DNA of 64,000 bases from Hallerella sp963629575 (lineage in GTDB: Bacteria > Fibrobacterota > Fibrobacteria > Fibrobacterales > Fibrobacteraceae): the NCBI GenBank assembly GCA_963629575.1, contig CAVGIM010000004.1, positions 1 through 64,000 on the forward strand. The letters are read 5' to 3'. Position numbers and translations under genes: made by a program. The notes beneath the pieces are model-generated. The model saw only the letters and a list, made by a program, of their open reading frames with translations. It made no database searches and was not told the DNA's origin. Shown here piece by piece: positions 40,829 through 49,576 of the stretch. Within the stretch, counting starts at the first letter, position 1, and the number at the start of each line of letters is the position of its first letter.

Positions 40829-42133
40829 CTAGGCGCTCTTGACGTAGGCCTTGATGGCGTCGCGAATCTTCGTGAACACAAGGCGAAGCTCGTCTTCGTC
40901 CTCTTCGAGAAGCGTGATGCGGAATCCGTCGAGTTCGCTGCAGAAGCTGCTGATGGGGACAACGCACACGCCGGTCGAGGCGAGCAGGTAATAGACAAAG
41001 CGGTAGTCGAGGCTCGAAACGCTTTCCGTCCACTTTTCCACGAGACTTCTGATTTTCGGGTCTTCGACGGGGAGGGTCTGCCGTTCGTTTAGAACCCCGG
41101 GCTTGAAGACTATCGTGTTGTAGAATGCGCCGTATGTCGGGTTGAAGTAGAGCTCCGGCACTTCCGAGAGAATTTCGTTGATGAGCGCGCTGCGGCGACC
41201 GATCTGCTCGTTGAGAGCGTCGCGGTGAATCTTGTAGCGCGGATCGCCGAGGACTTTCGGAATCGTGAGCTGCGGGATGGTCGTGGAGCAGACCTCGATC
41301 ATCTTCGCGTTGTCGATTGCGCGGCAGAAGGCGTCAAATTCGGGATCCTTGTCGCGGTTGTAGTATTCCGCCCATCCGCACCGGGCTCCCGGCCACGGAT
41401 ACTGCTTGGAAATGCCGTTGAGCGAAATGCCCGGGACATCGCCGATGTAAGTCGCGAGCGGATGCGCCTTCACGCCGTTGTAGGTAATCTTGTTGTAGAT
41501 TTCGTCGCAGATGATGCAGAGGCGGTAGTCCCTTGCGATTTTCACCATGTTTTCCAGGTATTCCATCGGATAGACCATGCCCGTCGGATTGTCCGGGTTG
41601 ATGATGAGAATGCCCGCGACGTTCGGGTTGTACTTGACCTTGTTTTCGAGTTCTTCGAGGTCGGGAAGCCAGTGGTTTTCCGGGCGCAGGTGATAGACTA
41701 GCGGAGAGGAGTGCGCGTGCGAGGCTTCGGCGGAACTGTGCGTGCTGTAGGCGGGAGACGGTCCGATGATGCGGGTCGTCATGGAAAGCAGGCTGTAAAT
41801 CGTGGAAATGGCGTCGCCGAGCCCGTTGAAGAAGAGAACGTCGTCCGCGGTGATCTGCACGCCGCCGAGCTTGTTCGTTTCGTTTGCGAGAAATTCGCGG
41901 GTATCGAGAAGTCCTTTCGACGGGCAATAACCATAGCTCTTGTTCTGCTTCACGATGTCGCCGACGATGTTTTTGATCCATTCGGGAAGCTGGCAGTGCT
42001 TTTCTATCGGGTCGCCGATGTTTTCCCAATGAATCTTTAGACCGAGTGCCTTCAACTGATTCGCCTTCTTGACAATCTCGCGGATTTCGTAAGAAAGTTC
42101 CTTGGCACCTTCAGTCAAAAGTCGTTTACGCAT
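40829..42133 (-). CDS. Class I/II PLP-dependent aminotransferase
   Basis: The 434-residue protein has the fold type I pattern: PLP Lys in SLNGISKQYPWPGARCGW near 250, the NPDNPTG segment near 180 and CDEIYNK near 210. It resembles alanine/aspartate-type aminotransferases of the AlaA group, with an unusual long loop around 255-275. Amino acid specificity cannot be fixed from sequence. A TAAATT box with a leader of about 35 bases lies upstream. Confidence 0.88.
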   Translation of the reverse strand: MRKRLLTEGAKELSYEIREIVKKANQLKALGLKIHWENIGDPIEKHCQLPEWIKNIVGDIVKQNKSYGYCPSKGLLDTREFLANETNKLGGVQITADDVLFFNGLGDAISTIYSLLSMTTRIIGPSPAYSTHSSAEASHAHSSPLVYHLRPENHWLPDLEELENKVKYNPNVAGILIINPDNPTGMVYPMEYLENMVKIARDYRLCIICDEIYNKITYNGVKAHPLATYIGDVPGISLNGISKQYPWPGARCGWAEYYNRDKDPEFDAFCRAIDNAKMIEVCSTTIPQLTIPKVLGDPRYKIHRDALNEQIGRRSALINEILSEVPELYFNPTYGAFYNTIVFKPGVLNERQTLPVEDPKIRSLVEKWTESVSSLDYRFVYYLLASTGVCVVPISSFCSELDGFRITLLEEDEDELRLVFTKIRDAIKAYVKSA

Positions 42134-42218
42134 TTTAATCTCCAGTCGAATGATTTGAATGGCTTTGGAGGCTAATTTATAAAATGTTCGGGAGTGCGGA
42201 GGGAATCGGCAAGCGAAT

Positions 42219-42785
42219 TCAACGGGTGTTGGACAGACGAGACAATACGAAAAGCGCCTCGTCCCTGTCGAAAGTACTGTCGTTCTGGAACAGAAATCCC
42301 TCGTTTTTCAGCAAAAAGACTTTCCGTTCGATGCCCCCCGCGTAGCCGACGAGCCTTCCTCCCGTTCCAAGTACACGATGACACGGAACGATGATGGAAA
42401 TTGGGTTGCGTCCGACCGCAAGGCCGACCGCCTGCGCGGACATGGATTTCCGTTTTGTTCTTTGGGCGACTTTTCTTGCGATTTCGCCGTAAGTCGTCGA
42501 ACGACCGAACGGAATTTCCCGCATGATTTCCGAAACCAGCTTCTTGAAAGCGGAGCCTTCGACCTTTAGGGGTGGCGTAAAGTTTGGGGCCTTTCCCGAA
42601 AAGTAGATGTCGAGCCACTTTTTGGCGAGCGAAAAGACGGGCAAGTCCTTTTCTGCGAAACTTGAGCCTCGAAGTGTGCCGCGATCGTACTTTTGCCCGT
42701 CGAACCACAGGCCCGTCAGGCTTTCCCCGTCGCTTGCGAGCGAAACGCTTCCGATGGGAGACGGGTAGTGCGCAATGAAATTCAT
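42219..42785 (-). CDS. ogt: Methylated-DNA-[protein]-cysteine S-methyltransferase
   Basis: The protein moves alkyl groups from O6-alkylguanine to its own Cys. The active-site PCHRV lies near residue 136-140 (IIVPCHRVLG), preceded by the helix-turn-helix segment STTYGEIARKV and the RAVGLAVGRNPI-like stretch. The frame opens further upstream, but the ATG at 42785 gives 188 residues, the usual size, and lies 4 bases after a TATCTTGA box. An N-terminal Ogt-like domain is intact. Divergent from the VanZ-like gene. Confidence 0.93.
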   Translation of the reverse strand: MNFIAHYPSPIGSVSLASDGESLTGLWFDGQKYDRGTLRGSSFAEKDLPVFSLAKKWLDIYFSGKAPNFTPPLKVEGSAFKKLVSEIMREIPFGRSTTYGEIARKVAQRTKRKSMSAQAVGLAVGRNPISIIVPCHRVLGTGGRLVGYAGGIERKVFLLKNEGFLFQNDSTFDRDEALFVLSRLSNTR

Positions 42786-42789
42786 CTTT

Positions 42790-42848
42790 TCAAGATAGCA
42801 TTTGTCCAAAAGCCTTTGCGCAAGGATTTTTGACATTTTCTACCTTTA
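42790..42848. promoter_or_regulatory. Divergent promoter elements for ogt and the VanZ-like gene
   Basis: TATCTTGA (minus, 42797-42790) is 4 bases from the ogt ATG. TACCTTTA (plus, 42841-42848) is 4 bases from the ATG at 42853. Both leave almost no leader. Confidence 0.5.
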
Positions 42849-42852
42849 TGGC

Positions 42853-43272
42853 ATGAAAAGTCTTGACGGTTTCCTGGAACGCTATCCCCTGTTTCGCTAT
42901 ATTCCCGGCATTCTCCTGCTCGCGCTGATCTTTCGGACCTCGGCGATTCCGGGAAGCGGGATGACGTGGCTTGTCGCGCCTTTCGACAAGGTTGTTCACG
43001 GGGGCGTCTATGCGGTTCTCGGCGCGTGCTTTTGCCTGTGGTTTGCAAACGCCCGGTGGGAAAAGCGTCCGCTCGCAATTTCGCTCTGCGCGGCGGGGCT
43101 TTGCCTTGTCGCCGGCGTTTTCGACGAATTTCACCAGAGCTTTGTGCCGGGACGTTCCGTGTCGGCGGGAGACATGTGCGCGGATCTCGTCGGCGGCCTT
43201 GTCGGATCGCTTGCCTATCGCGCGTTCAAGCCCTGGAGACGGTTCAGGATTTTCACGAAAGGGAACCTCTAA
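42853..43272 (+). CDS. VanZ-like membrane protein
   Basis: I chose the ATG at 42853 (139 residues) over an upstream start, because it follows a TACCTTTA box. The protein has four membrane helices and the VanZ-family pattern: DKVVHGGVYAVLG near 43-55 and DEFHQSFVPGRSVSAGDMCADLVGG near 88-112. Function in relatives is unclear apart from teicoplanin resistance in one case. Its last three codons (GGG AAC CTC) and stop belong to repeat copy B, so the repeat has replaced the C-terminus. Confidence 0.82.
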   Translation: MKSLDGFLERYPLFRYIPGILLLALIFRTSAIPGSGMTWLVAPFDKVVHGGVYAVLGACFCLWFANARWEKRPLAISLCAAGLCLVAGVFDEFHQSFVPGRSVSAGDMCADLVGGLVGSLAYRAFKPWRRFRIFTKGNL

Positions 43273-43347
43273 AACTCGCCTTGGCTACAAAAAAAATCAG
43301 AACGAGACCAAGCGATGGCAAAAATGACAAACCAGCGCGAAGCGTCG
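43261..43347. repeat. Interspersed intergenic repeat, copy B
   Basis: 87 bases matching copy A at 26610-26693 by eye at about three bases in four, with both ends conserved. It supplies the stop codon of the VanZ-like gene. A perfect 8-bp hairpin TGTCGCCT/AGGCGACA follows at 43362-43380, possibly part of the same element; no T-run follows it, so it is not a standard terminator. Confidence 0.75.
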
Positions 43348-43406
43348 AAACCCAATTCAAATGTCGCCTAAAAGGCGACACCCGATTCCCGAATTCTGAC
43401 TACTTT

Positions 43407-43414
43407 TATCTTGA
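43407..43414 (+). promoter_or_regulatory. Putative promoter element of the macro-PARG gene
   Basis: TATCTTGA, 20 bases before the ATG at 43435. A GGAG ribosome site lies between, so this gene would have a short normal leader. Confidence 0.42.
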
Positions 43415-43434
43415 AACCTCTCCATGGAGAAAGC

Positions 43435-44655
43435 ATGAGCAGAACAGAATTCACCCCCGAAAAAATCTTTTCCCTGGCAAGCAACGAAATCTTTGTGTTT
43501 GGCAGCAACCTGAACGGTCACCATGCCGGAGGCGCGGCTCGGGCGGCTCTCAGGAACTTCGGAGCCATCTGGGGACAAGGCGTAGGACTTCAGGGAAAAT
43601 GCTATGCGATTCCGACAATGCAAGGTCCCGTCGAAACGATCCGTCCCTATGTCGAAGAGTTTATCGCCTTTGCCAAGGAAAATTCCGCGCTAAAGTTTCT
43701 CGTTACGCCCATCGGATGCGGAATCGCCGGATTCAGGCCCGCTGAAATCGCTCCGCTATTCAAGGCGGCACTCGATCTCGACAATGTCATTCTCCCAAGA
43801 CCTTTTGCGGATATTTTGACGGGAAACCCGACGATTTCGGAGACCCGCGACGAACGCAAGGCGCGACTGGTCTCCGTATTCCAGGATACGATGGCGATGA
43901 TCGCCGAAAATCCTTCCCTCTCGGAAGCGGTGGAACGATCGATTTCCCATACCCGATTCTACCCGGGAACGGAAACGATGTCCGTCGAAAGGCGGCTCGG
44001 GAAGCAAGCGAAAATCCAGGTAACAGGCCACAGGAGCTTCCAGGCGGCAAGACGGATCAAGGAGCGCCATCCCGGAACGCGCATCGCCGTTCTCAATTTT
44101 GCCTCGGCGACATCTCCCGGAGGAGGCGTCAGGGAGGGAAGCGCCGCACAGGAAGAAAGCCTTTGCCGCTGTTCGACGCTCTATCCCGTTTTGAACCGGA
44201 AAATTCTCTTCGAAGAATACTATTCCCGCCACCGTTTTCTCGAAAACCGTCTCTATACCGATTCCTGCATCTATTCCCCGGGTATCCAGATAATCAAGTC
44301 GGACGAAAACCAGCCTAGAAGACTCCCGGAAGAGCAATGGATCGATGTCGATGTCATTACGTGCGCGGCGCCGAACTTTAGAGGTACGAATCCCCTGTCG
44401 GACGACGATCTCTACGACTTGCATCTCGGACGCGGAAGAAAGATTCTCGACGTCGCTATCGATAACGGCGCCGAATCCCTTGTTCTCGGTGCGTTCGGCT
44501 GCGGAGCGTTCCGCAACAATCCAAGCGTTGTCGCCAAAGCCTACGCGACGCTCATGGACGAATACAGGAACGCCTTTGACGAAGTGGAATTCGCCGTATT
44601 CCACTTGGAAAACGAAGTGACAAACTACAACGCGTTTTGCAGGTTTCTCGGGTAG
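43435..44655 (+). CDS. Fusion of a macro-like domain and a bacterial-type poly(ADP-ribose) glycohydrolase
   Basis: The 406-residue protein starts at an ATG with GGAG upstream; the TTG at 43411 is an alternative. Residues 1-125 look like a macro-fold: IFVFGSNLNGHHAGGAARAA, then GQGVGLQGKCYAIPTM and TPIGCGIAG, a pattern of nucleotide-sugar-binding loops. Residues 150-406 match the bacterial-type PARG (TIGR02452) family; the signature GGG-x7-QEE is at 229-241, with FASATSPGG before it and GAFGCGAFRNNP near 355. PARGs remove ADP-ribose from proteins; the first domain may bind or also hydrolyse ADP-ribose. The gene is monocistronic, between a repeat and a terminator. I know of no exact role; reversal of toxin- or phage-related ADP-ribosylation is possible. 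Confidence 0.82.
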   Translation: MSRTEFTPEKIFSLASNEIFVFGSNLNGHHAGGAARAALRNFGAIWGQGVGLQGKCYAIPTMQGPVETIRPYVEEFIAFAKENSALKFLVTPIGCGIAGFRPAEIAPLFKAALDLDNVILPRPFADILTGNPTISETRDERKARLVSVFQDTMAMIAENPSLSEAVERSISHTRFYPGTETMSVERRLGKQAKIQVTGHRSFQAARRIKERHPGTRIAVLNFASATSPGGGVREGSAAQEESLCRCSTLYPVLNRKILFEEYYSRHRFLENRLYTDSCIYSPGIQIIKSDENQPRRLPEEQWIDVDVITCAAPNFRGTNPLSDDDLYDLHLGRGRKILDVAIDNGAESLVLGAFGCGAFRNNPSVVAKAYATLMDEYRNAFDEVEFAVFHLENEVTNYNAFCRFLG

Positions 44656-44681
44656 AAAATCGCATTGTACACCAATTCAGG

Positions 44682-44722
44682 CAAAAAAAAAGGAAGTTCC
44701 CCGCCGTGGCAGGGAACTTTTT
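44682..44722. terminator. Bidirectional terminator between macro-PARG and gyrA
   Basis: AAGTTCCC (44694-44701) pairs with GGGAACTT (44712-44719), with an A-run on the left and a T-run on the right. Serves the two convergent genes. Confidence 0.9.
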
Positions 44723-44740
44723 CGTTTTCAACCGAAACGC

Positions 44741-47428
44741 CTACGAATCGGATTTTTCTTCCGACGTTTCGGAGCCTTCGGAAGTTTCCGCGGGTTCCTT
44801 TGGCAATTCGCCGTCCGTAATTTCGGCGTTCGACTGGCCTTCGACGCTTTCCTGCTCGATATCGTCATCGCTCGGAAGCGCCGTCGCGTCCTGAACCTTG
44901 TCGTTATCCGAAAGACTTATCGCCTTCACGCCCTGGGAAACGCGTCCCGTCAGGCGGATGCTATCGACAGGAATCCGAATGACCTGGCCTTCGCGGCTTG
45001 TGATTATCAGGTCGTAATCGTCCGCGACACTATCGACAAAGACGGCATCGCCCGTTTTTTCGGTGATGTTCAGGTTGCGAACGCCCTTGCCACCGCGACG
45101 CGTGATCCGGTAGGCTGCCGGTTCGGATCGCTTGCCAAAACCGTTCTCGCTGATGGTCAGGACCTTGCGGTCGGACTTGAGCCACAGAAGCGCGATGACC
45201 TCGTCCCCTTCGGAAAGGCGAATTCCGCGGACGCCGTGGGTTCCGCGTCCCATCGTGCGGAAGCAGGAAATCGGGAATGTCAACGCCTGTCCCTTCCTTG
45301 TCGCAAGCATCAGCAAGTCCTTCGCGAGGTTCGAGCTATCGACGGGGTCTTCCTGGCTTTCGGTCTCGGTTTCCTCCGCCTCGTTCACGTTTTCCGGTTC
45401 GACATCCTCGCCGCGGGCGGCGGCTTCCATCTGTTCCGCCGTCACGCCGACCAGCACGACTTTCACCAGTTCATCGCCTTCGTCAAGCGAAATCGCATTG
45501 ACGCCAGCGCGCCGCGGGTTCGAGAAGAGCTTTAAGTCCATCTTGTTCACGATGCCGTTCTTCGTCGCAAAGACCAGGCAGTTGTAGCCGCCGAACTTGC
45601 GCACCGGGACAATCGCCGAGACCTTTTCGCCCGGTTCGAGACTGACAAAGTTCACTATCGGACGGCCCTTTCCGCTGCGCGAACCTTCCGGCAAGCGATA
45701 GACCTTTGTCCAGTAAACGCGGCCCTTGTTCGTAAACACGAGCAGATAGCTGTGGGTGCTCGCCGTGAAAATCGTCTGGATGTTGTCTTCGTCCTTGAGG
45801 CCCGCGCCGATAATTCCCTTGCCGCCGCGATTCTGCGCCTTGAAGGTATCGATGGGCAAACGCTTCACGTAGCCTTCGCGGCTGAGCGTAATGACCTGTT
45901 CTTCTTCGGGAATCAGGTCTTCGGAATCAAAGTCCTGCACGGACGCTTCGATGGACGTCCGACGGTCGTCGCCATACTTTGCCGTAATCGCGTCAAGCGA
46001 ATCGAGAACAATCTGGACGCGGCGTTCCTTGCGCGCCACGATGTCTTCCAGATCCTTGGCTATCAGGATCAGCTGCTGGTATTCCGCCTCGAGCTTTTCG
46101 ATTTCAAGCCCGGTCAGACGCTTGAGCTGCATATCGACAATCGCCTGCGACTGGACGTCGTCAAACGAGAAGCGCGCTTCGAGCTTTCGCTTTGCGTCTT
46201 CCGTATTTTCGGAAGTCTTGATAATCGCGATGACCTCGTCGATGTTGTCCTTGTCGCAGACAATGCGGAGAGCTTCCAGGATATGCATCCGGGCAAGGGT
46301 CTTCTTCAAGTCAAACTGCGTGCGGCGCAAGATAACGTCAAGGCGATGATCGACGTAATGACGAATCATGTCCTTTAGCGGCAAGAGCGTCGGCTGGGTC
46401 CGATTCACCAGGGCGAGACTATAGACGCTGAACGTGTCTTCGAGCTGCGTATATTTGTACAGATTGTTCAGAACGATGTCGCCCTGGAAATCGCGCTTGA
46501 TATCGATGACGACCCGCATACCGTCCCTGTCGGATTCGTCCCGGATATCGCTGATGCCATCGACGCGCTTGTCGCGGACCAGATCCGCCATGTTCTTGAC
46601 AAGCAGCGCCTTGTTCACCATGTAGGGAATTTCGCTGATAACCAGACGTTCGCGGCCATTGGCCATTTTCTCGATTTCGACGCGTCCACGCACGCGGATC
46701 TTTCCGCGGCCCGTGAGGTACGCTTCGCGGATGCCCGCCTTGCCGCAGATGATTCCACCCGTCGGAAAATCCGGCCCGGATACGTAGTTCAGAAGTTCTT
46801 CGGGAGCGATATCGTTGTTTGCGCAATAGGCGTGGATGGCGTTCGTGACTTCGCGCAAGTTGTGCGGCGGAATGTTTGTCGCCATGCCGACAGCGATTCC
46901 CGAAGATCCGTTCACGAGCAAGTTCGGAAACGCGGACGGAAGGACCAGAGGCTCGTCGCGCTCTTCGTCGTATGTCTTGGCCATATCGACGGTTTCCTTT
47001 TCCAGGTCTTCGAGCATCATGGCGCCGAACTTGCTCATCTTGGCTTCGGTGTAACGCATCGCGGCCGGGGGGTCCGCATCGACAGAACCGAAGTTTCCCT
47101 TGCCGATGGCGAGCGGATAGCGCAGGGAAAAATCCTGCGCCATGCGAACCAGCGTATCGTAGATGGCGGAATCTCCATGCGGATGGTATTCACCCATCAC
47201 CTTTCCCACGATGTTCGCCGACTTCAGCGTCTTGTGATCCGGAGTCAGTCCGAGCTTGTGCATTCCGAACAGGACGCGCCGATGGACGGGCTTCAGGCCA
47301 TCCCGCACATCCGGGAGGGCGCGCGCGACAATCACGCTCATCGAGTAGCGCAGGTAACTGTCCTGCATGTCTCGTTCAATCAGCGAATCATAATGCTGTC
47401 CGGGAGTCAATTTGATGTTTTCTGCCAT
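44741..47428 (-). CDS. gyrA: DNA gyrase subunit A
   Basis: The 895-residue protein has the breakage-reunion domain with active Tyr126 in AAMRYTEAK and the quinolone region HPHGDSAIYD with Ser87 and Asp91 (the residues mutated in resistant strains are in the sensitive form). The GyrA-box of the C-terminal pinwheel reads QNRGGKG near 545, so this is gyrase rather than topoisomerase IV. Unusual points: a strongly acidic insertion of about 35 residues in the C-terminal domain (around 665-700) and a long acidic tail (last 45 residues). No gyrB is nearby. The next gene upstream is surE, 16 bases away, so it may be in the same transcript. Confidence 0.95.
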   Translation of the reverse strand: MAENIKLTPGQHYDSLIERDMQDSYLRYSMSVIVARALPDVRDGLKPVHRRVLFGMHKLGLTPDHKTLKSANIVGKVMGEYHPHGDSAIYDTLVRMAQDFSLRYPLAIGKGNFGSVDADPPAAMRYTEAKMSKFGAMMLEDLEKETVDMAKTYDEERDEPLVLPSAFPNLLVNGSSGIAVGMATNIPPHNLREVTNAIHAYCANNDIAPEELLNYVSGPDFPTGGIICGKAGIREAYLTGRGKIRVRGRVEIEKMANGRERLVISEIPYMVNKALLVKNMADLVRDKRVDGISDIRDESDRDGMRVVIDIKRDFQGDIVLNNLYKYTQLEDTFSVYSLALVNRTQPTLLPLKDMIRHYVDHRLDVILRRTQFDLKKTLARMHILEALRIVCDKDNIDEVIAIIKTSENTEDAKRKLEARFSFDDVQSQAIVDMQLKRLTGLEIEKLEAEYQQLILIAKDLEDIVARKERRVQIVLDSLDAITAKYGDDRRTSIEASVQDFDSEDLIPEEEQVITLSREGYVKRLPIDTFKAQNRGGKGIIGAGLKDEDNIQTIFTASTHSYLLVFTNKGRVYWTKVYRLPEGSRSGKGRPIVNFVSLEPGEKVSAIVPVRKFGGYNCLVFATKNGIVNKMDLKLFSNPRRAGVNAISLDEGDELVKVVLVGVTAEQMEAAARGEDVEPENVNEAEETETESQEDPVDSSNLAKDLLMLATRKGQALTFPISCFRTMGRGTHGVRGIRLSEGDEVIALLWLKSDRKVLTISENGFGKRSEPAAYRITRRGGKGVRNLNITEKTGDAVFVDSVADDYDLIITSREGQVIRIPVDSIRLTGRVSQGVKAISLSDNDKVQDATALPSDDDIEQESVEGQSNAEITDGELPKEPAETSEGSETSEEKSDS

Positions 47429-47444
47429 GATGTTCCTTCGTTTT

Positions 47445-48218
47445 CTACCTAGCTAAAATTTTTTCCAAGGCCTTTTCGACAGGGAGAAGCTCTTCGCGAG
47501 CCGTCTGGTCTATCGTCATCGGCGTTATCGTTGCAAAGCCCCGCAAGAGAAGGTCGTCGTCCGAATCCGCGATAAAACGTTCGGGGAGCTTTTCCCCTTC
47601 GAGAAAATACCTGCCGTTTCTTTCCTCGTAACGGTCCGTGAACATCGAGAGGCTTTGCGGAGCGACCCGGTATCCCCGAAATCCAAGGCTCTCCCGCGGG
47701 AAATTGACATTCCAGACGGTCTGCGGAGAAATTTTTTCAAAGAGCCTTTCCTCTACGATCCGGACGGCAAGGCGACAAAGTTCGGAAAGCATTCTTTCCG
47801 AGGAACCCGCGCAGAGCGAAAGCGCAATGCCGGGCTTTCCCCAGAGAGCCGCTTCGCGGGCCCCGGCAACCGTTCCCGAATACAGCGACGAAACGCCCGC
47901 ATTTTCGCCCGCATTCGGACCGGAAAACACGCAAGCGATCGGGCAGTCCCGGTAAAGAGTCCGAAGACCAAGCTTCGTGCAGTCGGCAGGCGTCCCGGTG
48001 AGAGCGTAAAAATCAAAGGGATAGTCGCCGGAAATTCGCCGGAGCTCGTGTCCAAGGAAACCCTGGAACCCGTGGGAAACTCCGCTCTGTTCCGTCGCGG
48101 GAGCGACGACATGGACGCTTGCCACCCGCGAAAGGGACAAGGCCAGGGAAACGAGCAGCGGGCTTTCGAAGCCGTCGTCATTCGTAAGCAGGATTTCAGG
48201 ACGGGAAGGTTTCAACAT
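47445..48218 (-). CDS. surE: 5'-nucleotidase SurE
   Basis: The 257-residue protein has the SurE metal and nucleotide motifs TNDDG at 11-15, APATEQSG near 39-46, TGTPADC near 73-79 and FSGPNAGENAG near 97-107. SurE removes phosphate from nucleoside monophosphates and helps stationary-phase survival. A TATCTTTA box is 7 bases from its ATG. Divergent from hisS. Confidence 0.93.
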   Translation of the reverse strand: MLKPSRPEILLTNDDGFESPLLVSLALSLSRVASVHVVAPATEQSGVSHGFQGFLGHELRRISGDYPFDFYALTGTPADCTKLGLRTLYRDCPIACVFSGPNAGENAGVSSLYSGTVAGAREAALWGKPGIALSLCAGSSERMLSELCRLAVRIVEERLFEKISPQTVWNVNFPRESLGFRGYRVAPQSLSMFTDRYEERNGRYFLEGEKLPERFIADSDDDLLLRGFATITPMTIDQTAREELLPVEKALEKILAR

Positions 48219-48225
48219 TACCCGA

Positions 48226-48273
48226 TAAAGATAGAAAATGAAAACGTTTCTGTCGCCCTTTTTACTACCTTTG
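48226..48273. promoter_or_regulatory. Divergent promoter elements for surE and hisS
   Basis: TATCTTTA (minus, 48233-48226) lies 7 bases from the surE ATG. TACCTTTG (plus, 48266-48273) lies 7 bases from the hisS ATG and matches TAnnTTTG exactly. Confidence 0.5.
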
Positions 48274-48280
48274 CCACCGT

Positions 48281-49570
48281 ATGACTACGACAAAGATGCA
48301 AACGCCTCCGCTCCCTAAGGGCACGCGCGACTTTTACCCCGAATCCATGCGGATTCAGAACTATATTTTCGACACCTGGCGCAAGGCGGCCCTCCGCTTC
48401 GGATACGAAGAATACGAAGGCCCGATGTTCGAGCACCTGGAACTCTACACGGGAAAGTCGGGCGACGAAATCGTAAGCCAGCTCTATGACTTTATGGACA
48501 AGGGCGGACGCCATATCGCCCTGCGCCCCGAAATGACCCCCACTCTCGCCCGACTGGTCATTCAAAAGGGAAATTCCCTTCGAAAGCCCTTCAAGTGGTT
48601 CAGCATGCCGAGGCTTTTTCGCTACGAACGCGCCCAGAAAGGACGCCTCCGCGAATTTTTCCAGCTGAATCTCGACATCATCGGAACGGAAAGCATCTAC
48701 GCCGAAGCGGACCTTCTTTCCGCCATCGCCTTCATGCTCCAGGACTTCGGGCTCAAGACGGGCGATTTCTGCATCGGCGTCTCCAGCCGAAAGCTCCTCA
48801 ATGCCTTTCTCGAAGAAATCGGGGTTCTCGACGCGTCAAAGGTCTATCCGGTGCTCGACCGTCGCCTGAAAATCGAAAAGGGCGACTTTTACAGGGAACT
48901 CGCCGAAGCGGGCCTTTCCGAAGAACAGACGCAAAAGCTCGACAGCCTGATGGATTCGAAAAACATCGAAGACGTCGCGTCCAGGATCCAGGGCGAAGCC
49001 TCCCGAAACGCTCTCGACGAAATCCGGATGCTGTTCCAGACGCTCGAACATTCGGGAGCGGCCGAATCGGTCTCGCTAGACCTCTCGATTGTCCGCGGAC
49101 TGGCCTATTACACGGGGATCGTCTTTGAAGTTTTCGACAAGGGAAAATCCATGCGCGCCATCGCCGGCGGCGGACGCTACGACAGCCTCACCGAAAAGCT
49201 CGGCGGACAAAAGGTTCCCGGCGTGGGATTCGGCATGGGAGACGTGGTCCTTGCGAACCTTCTCGAAGAACGCGGCCTCTTGCCCTCGTCCAGGCAGTCG
49301 CTCGATTTCTTTGTCGCAAGCTTTGCAAACGACATGGACAGGATTTTCTCCGTCGCGAGCGAACTCCGCAGGCGCGGCTTTACCGTAAGCCATCCGCTCG
49401 CACCGGCAAAGCTCGGCAAGCAGATGGAACAGGCGAACGCCCAGGGCGCGAAAGTCGTCGTCTATGTCGATGGGGAAAAGGCTCCCGCCGGCGGCTTCGA
49501 ATACAAGATTCTCTCCTCGGGAACATCCGGAGCGGGCACGCTCGAAGAAATCGCAAGGATCAAGGCCTGA
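48281..49570 (+). CDS. hisS: Histidyl-tRNA synthetase
   Basis: The 429-residue class II synthetase charges tRNA-His. Motif 1 lies in PLPKGTRDFYP onward, motif 2 in MPRLFRYERAQKGRLREFFQLNLDIIG near 108-135, the His-binding VRGLAYYTGIVFE near 270-282 (present in HisS, absent from HisZ), motif 3 in AIAGGGRYDSL near 293, and a C-terminal anticodon-binding domain ends the protein. It heads an operon with two SGNH proteins and an MBOAT, which is unusual for hisS. The next start is 6 bases on. Confidence 0.95.
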   Translation: MTTTKMQTPPLPKGTRDFYPESMRIQNYIFDTWRKAALRFGYEEYEGPMFEHLELYTGKSGDEIVSQLYDFMDKGGRHIALRPEMTPTLARLVIQKGNSLRKPFKWFSMPRLFRYERAQKGRLREFFQLNLDIIGTESIYAEADLLSAIAFMLQDFGLKTGDFCIGVSSRKLLNAFLEEIGVLDASKVYPVLDRRLKIEKGDFYRELAEAGLSEEQTQKLDSLMDSKNIEDVASRIQGEASRNALDEIRMLFQTLEHSGAAESVSLDLSIVRGLAYYTGIVFEVFDKGKSMRAIAGGGRYDSLTEKLGGQKVPGVGFGMGDVVLANLLEERGLLPSSRQSLDFFVASFANDMDRIFSVASELRRRGFTVSHPLAPAKLGKQMEQANAQGAKVVVYVDGEKAPAGGFEYKILSSGTSGAGTLEEIARIKA

Positions 49571-49576
49571 CGTCCG

